Part shown: positions 5,372 through 7,636 of the stretch, piece by piece
Layout: each line of letters starts with the position of its first letter
How positions within the stretch are numbered: position 1 is the stretch's first letter
Assembly (NCBI GenBank): GCA_030613045.1
Contig: JAUWMS010000101.1
Location: 1-7,636, forward strand
Direction of reading: 5' to 3'
From: Candidatus Latescibacterota bacterium
GTDB taxonomy: Bacteria; Latescibacterota; 4484-107
DNA: 7,636 bases
Translations under genes and position numbers: made by a program
The notes under the pieces: model-generated
What the model saw: the letters and a program-made list of their open reading frames with translations, nothing else
Told to the model about the DNA's origin: nothing
Database searches by the model: none

Positions 5372-7012
5372 TTACCATGCCAGCTTCAATCCGCCGGACA
5401 CCCCGATGCCGGGCATGGGATAGTTACTCCAGAGGGCGTAGGATTGGTCGAGGAGATTGTCGGCGCGGAGGAATGCGTCGAGGTGGGCGGTGATTTTTCT
5501 GGTGAGCTGGGCAGCGAGCAGCACGTAAGGATCTAATTCCCCCTCGGATCCCTCCTCCGCGAAGCGCGTCCCGATTACATCAGCCGAGAGGAACAGATCC
5601 CATCCGGGATATGGCTCGGAAGCGGCTTCCACGCGTCCGGTAAACGAAGGGGTATAGGGAACGCGGCCATCGCTGGTGTCGGAAAAGGATGTCTGCTGAA
5701 GCGTCAGGCTGGAAGAAAGGACGAGTGTGGGGTGTGCTTCGTACTCCATTCGGATGGAAGCCGCCTTGTGCGTCACCTCGCGATCCGGCATGATCTCCCA
5801 CGTCCCGCTCGTATCCGCATCGGCCCATACGGGGAAGCGCTCCGACTTTTCATATCCCACCCGGAAGGCTCCGCTGAGGGTTTCGGAAAGGCGGGCGTCG
5901 AACTTCAGAGAGAGGGCGAAGGGTTTTCTCTGGATGCGTATGGGCGCGCTCGGCGTTCCTAATTGGAGGAACGGATTCGCGCGGCTCCTCTTCCACAACG
6001 TGGTGGAAACGGCAGTGGGATCAAACGCAAGGGTCACCTCGAGACGCGGGTTCGGGGTGTAGGTCAAGCTTCCGAGAGGGTAGAACAGGTGTTCGCCGGC
6101 CTCCGAGGGATCGTCCGCGTAGAAATACCGCATGCCTCCTCGTAGCGACACGGCTCCGAAGGCCCGTTCGGCCCCGGCCTCGACGCCGAGAAGATGGCTC
6201 GTGCTTTCAACCGTGCGTTGATCGAGGAAGACGCCTTCGTACGTGGCGGCGAGACGGAGGCGCGTTTCTTTTTTCCGCGCGTCTATGGATCCGAAAGCCC
6301 GGACGGCGGTTTCCTCCGCGCGGATGGACGTTTCTCGATCCTCGATTTCAGCCCTGCTGAGCCGTCCTCCCAAGGTGGCGCTCCCGTTTGCGGGCATGGG
6401 CAGCGATGCCGCCATTCGGGTCTCCCAACGCCGGAATCGCCGTTCTTGAGGAAGGGGGCGCGCTCCCCAGAGTTCGTTTTTTCCGTCCTCGACTCCGATC
6501 CTCAGCGATAGATCTCCTTTGTCCGGGAGAGTGTATGCCACAAGCGCGTCAACGGCTTCGCACCAGGATGCGGAGTCGTCTGTGTGCCCGGCGGTCTGCG
6601 TATGATCGCCAACCGTCAACGCGAAGCCGGCTCGTCCCCGCTCGCGTCCGGCCCGTGCGCCGAGGTGCAGGCGGGCGAAGGAGCCAACCTCCGAACGAAT
6701 GCGAAGCACCCCTTTCCCTCCGGGCCATTGTATCTGAGGCATCGCGCGTTTGGGAGAGAGGTCGCGCAGCAAATCCGGGCCCGCGGTTTTTTTTATGCCG
6801 ACGCTTCGATGAGCAGGAAGCTTGAATCGGGGGAATCGAAGGGTTTTTTCTCCCATCAGCACAAACTCAAAACTTTTTTTACCCACAATGTTCACATCCG
6901 GTAGCACAAGGTCCCCTTTGCTTTGCGCGTTCGCGCTATGGGATTGGGTAAGGGCGAGCAGCGCTCCGGTCAGGAGCAGAAGGAGGCGGTTTCCGAGTGT
7001 TCTGGATTTCAT
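5372..7012 (-). CDS. TonB-receptor-like outer-membrane beta-barrel protein without recognisable plug domain
   Basis: This 546-residue protein starts with a clear Sec signal peptide: basic M-K-S-R-T-L-G-N-R, then a leucine-rich core (10-21), with likely cleavage after A-N-A (27-29). Residues 35-44 (L-V-L-P-D-V-N-I-V-G) resemble the conserved segment that follows the TonB box in receptors. From about residue 100 onward alternating strands with charged turns predominate. The end, D-N-L-L-D-Q-S-Y-A followed by S-G-G-L-K-L-A-W, is the classic last strands of a TonB-dependent receptor with a terminal aromatic residue. The roughly 120-residue plug expected after the TonB-box region was not seen; about 60 residues of basic linker lie there instead. 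It may therefore be an open or differently gated channel, or an adhesin-like barrel. The substrate is unknown. ATG at 7012 follows only a modest AAGGG. It has its own promoter and is convergent with the isomerase gene. Confidence 0.8.
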   Translation of the reverse strand: MKSRTLGNRLLLLLTGALLALTQSHSANAQSKGDLVLPDVNIVGKKSFEFVLMGEKTLRFPRFKLPAHRSVGIKKTAGPDLLRDLSPKRAMPQIQWPGGKGVLRIRSEVGSFARLHLGARAGRERGRAGFALTVGDHTQTAGHTDDSASWCEAVDALVAYTLPDKGDLSLRIGVEDGKNELWGARPLPQERRFRRWETRMAASLPMPANGSATLGGRLSRAEIEDRETSIRAEETAVRAFGSIDARKKETRLRLAATYEGVFLDQRTVESTSHLLGVEAGAERAFGAVSLRGGMRYFYADDPSEAGEHLFYPLGSLTYTPNPRLEVTLAFDPTAVSTTLWKRSRANPFLQLGTPSAPIRIQRKPFALSLKFDARLSETLSGAFRVGYEKSERFPVWADADTSGTWEIMPDREVTHKAASIRMEYEAHPTLVLSSSLTLQQTSFSDTSDGRVPYTPSFTGRVEAASEPYPGWDLFLSADVIGTRFAEEGSEGELDPYVLLAAQLTRKITAHLDAFLRADNLLDQSYALWSNYPMPGIGVSGGLKLAW

Positions 7013-7021
7013 AGTAACCCT

Positions 7022-7055
7022 TTTAGTAAGACATTATGTTTAGTAAGACATTATG
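7022..7055. repeat. Perfect tandem 17-bp direct repeat in the barrel gene leader
   Basis: TTTAGTAAGACATTATG occurs twice with no gap (7022-7038 and 7039-7055), ten bases before the barrel gene's start codon. On the minus strand each unit begins CATAATG, close to a -10 box. It lies downstream of the predicted transcription start, so it would be part of the mRNA leader, a binding site, or a recent slippage duplication. Confidence 0.9.
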
Positions 7056-7082
7056 ACGTTTTGGCGAGTGTGATGAGCAGGA

Positions 7083-7111
7083 AATATATACCGTATTTCT
7101 TTTCCTGTCAA
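7083..7111 (-). promoter_or_regulatory. Sigma70-type promoter of the barrel gene
   Basis: On the minus strand TTGACA (7106-7111), exactly 17 bases, then TATATT (7083-7088). Transcription would start near 7076, giving a leader of about 64 bases that contains both 17-bp repeats. It has the same -35, spacing and -10 as the GntR promoter, which suggests both are strong housekeeping-type promoters. Confidence 0.75.
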
Positions 7112-7184
7112 GCCAAAAAACGGCGGTTTGCAGTTTCGTTTGCGGGGAACGGTTGTGCAGGGTATCAACGAAAGGAAGTTCGTA

Positions 7185-7244
7185 AGACCTCCGGGGTCCG
7201 CGGGATAGCGGAGGTCTCTTCTAACAGTCTCCTACCGGGAGAGG
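7185..7244 (+). promoter_or_regulatory. Structured leader of the GDT1-like gene with possible ribosome-site sequestration
   Basis: A 9-bp perfect stem AGACCTCCG/CGGAGGTCT (7185-7193 and 7209-7217) is followed by TCTCC (7228-7232), which can pair with GGAGA (7238-7242) of the ribosome-binding site. The GGAG within the first hairpin's 3' arm (7210-7213) could instead pair with CTCC (7229-7232). That gives two mutually exclusive folds, one exposing and one hiding the ribosome site. I could not match it to the yybP-ykoY manganese riboswitch that often precedes this gene family. Confidence 0.4.
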
Positions 7245-7250
7245 AAAAAG

Positions 7251-7523
7251 ATGGATTGGAAAATCTGCTTGGCCACGTTTGGAACCATCTTTCTGGCGGA
7301 ATTGGGCGACAAGACGCAATTGGCTGCCATTCTGATGACAAGCAAAACCGCACGTCCGCTGTCCGTATTCATAGGCGCCGTGGCGGCTCTGGCGCTGGTG
7401 ACGCTGCTTGCGGTGGTGTTCGGAGAGGGATTGATGCGCATCGTCCCGGAGCATGTTCTCAAAAATGTCGCCGCGGGGGCCTTCATCGTCATCGGCGTGC
7501 TGATGTTGATGGGACGCATGTAG
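7251..7523 (+). CDS. GDT1/TMEM165 (UPF0016) family cation transporter, half-size
   Basis: This 90-residue protein has the family hallmark F-L-A-E-L-G-D-K-T-Q (14-23), where E17, D20 and K21 sit in the ion pathway. It has three predicted membrane segments at about 4-28, 37-58 and 71-88. Characterised members move Mn2+ or Ca2+ across membranes against H+ or other ions; many bacterial members are manganese exporters in the inner membrane. Most full-length members are about 190 residues with two inverted copies of this motif. This one holds a single copy, so it must dimerise or pair with a second half-gene, which is not immediately downstream. ATG at 7251 follows GGGAGAGGA (7237-7245). It is divergent from the barrel gene, and its leader is structured. 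Metal choice is not readable. Confidence 0.88.
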   Translation: MDWKICLATFGTIFLAELGDKTQLAAILMTSKTARPLSVFIGAVAALALVTLLAVVFGEGLMRIVPEHVLKNVAAGAFIVIGVLMLMGRM

Positions 7524-7528
7524 CGGTC

Positions 7529-7570
7529 CCGGAAAATCCCCGCACGGAACCACTCGCCTCCGCGTTTTTT
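7529..7570 (+). terminator. Weak possible terminator after the GDT1-like gene
   Basis: A short CGGA/TCCG stem (loop of about ten bases) lies directly before CG and a run of six T. The stem is only 4 bp, so intrinsic termination is doubtful, but the T run follows the stop codon at a suitable distance. Confidence 0.25.
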
Positions 7571-7573
7571 CAT

Positions 7574-7636
7574 CCTCAGAATTCAGAAGTCAGAATTCAG
7601 AATAGCAGCTCCTGATCTCTGACCTCCGACCTCCGA
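7574..7636. repeat. Heptamer-phased repeat pair at the right edge (CAGAATT arm and CTGACCT arm)
   Basis: CAGAATT, CAGAAGT, CAGAATT, CAGAATA units (7577-7604) are followed by CTGATCT, CTGACCT, CCGACCT units in the opposite sense (7612-7636), running off the window. The arrangement repeats the inverted pair at 4004-4088. Confidence 0.85.

Noticed and set aside
7112..7250. yybP-ykoY manganese riboswitch upstream of the GDT1-like gene
   Set aside because: The conserved purine-rich core of that aptamer was not found by eye; only generic hairpins are supported.

Overview
The window reads as chromosomal DNA of a Gram-negative-type bacterium. A signal-peptide-bearing protein with a TonB-receptor-like barrel implies an outer membrane. 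The GC content looks moderately high by eye, and one gene starts with TTG behind a strong Shine-Dalgarno site. Neutral-ceramidase-like proteins, several Gfo/Idh/MocA oxidoreductases and a xylose-isomerase-like TIM barrel together are common in Planctomycetes and PVC/FCB-related candidate phyla. That lineage guess rests on general knowledge and cannot be proved here.

Layout. Positions 1-327 (minus) hold the N-terminus of a neutral/alkaline ceramidase-like protein that runs off the left edge; an unexplained open frame continues in phase upstream of its start. A GntR/FadR-type regulator lies at 707-1420 (minus). The divergent region 1421-1827 carries back-to-back sigma70-type promoters, with an inverted repeat at the regulator's predicted transcription start. 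Three plus-strand genes follow: two different Gfo/Idh/MocA dehydrogenases (1828-2838 and 2981-3937) and a sugar phosphate isomerase/epimerase-like TIM barrel (4199-5191). Convergent to them is a 546-residue barrel protein (5372-7012, minus) that seems to lack the TonB-receptor plug. Last is a 90-residue half-size GDT1/UPF0016 cation transporter (7251-7523, plus) with a structured leader.

How the genes may work together. The regulator and the three enzymes resemble a small catabolic locus for a sugar, polyol or sugar-acid-like compound: two NAD(P)-linked oxidoreductases plus an isomerase/epimerase, controlled by a ligand-responsive FCD-type repressor. The substrate cannot be read from the sequence. 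The barrel and GDT1 genes have their own promoter or leader and look like separate units.

The most distinctive feature is between the genes. Almost every spacer carries degenerate direct repeats locked to a 7-base period (variants of GTCAGAA/TGACCTC), and one spacer an 8-base version (GTGAGAAA). Three spacers hold facing inverted copies that could fold into long hairpins, and copies in opposite orientation bracket the first dehydrogenase gene. I found no CRISPR array, tRNA, rRNA, transposase or complete defence system.
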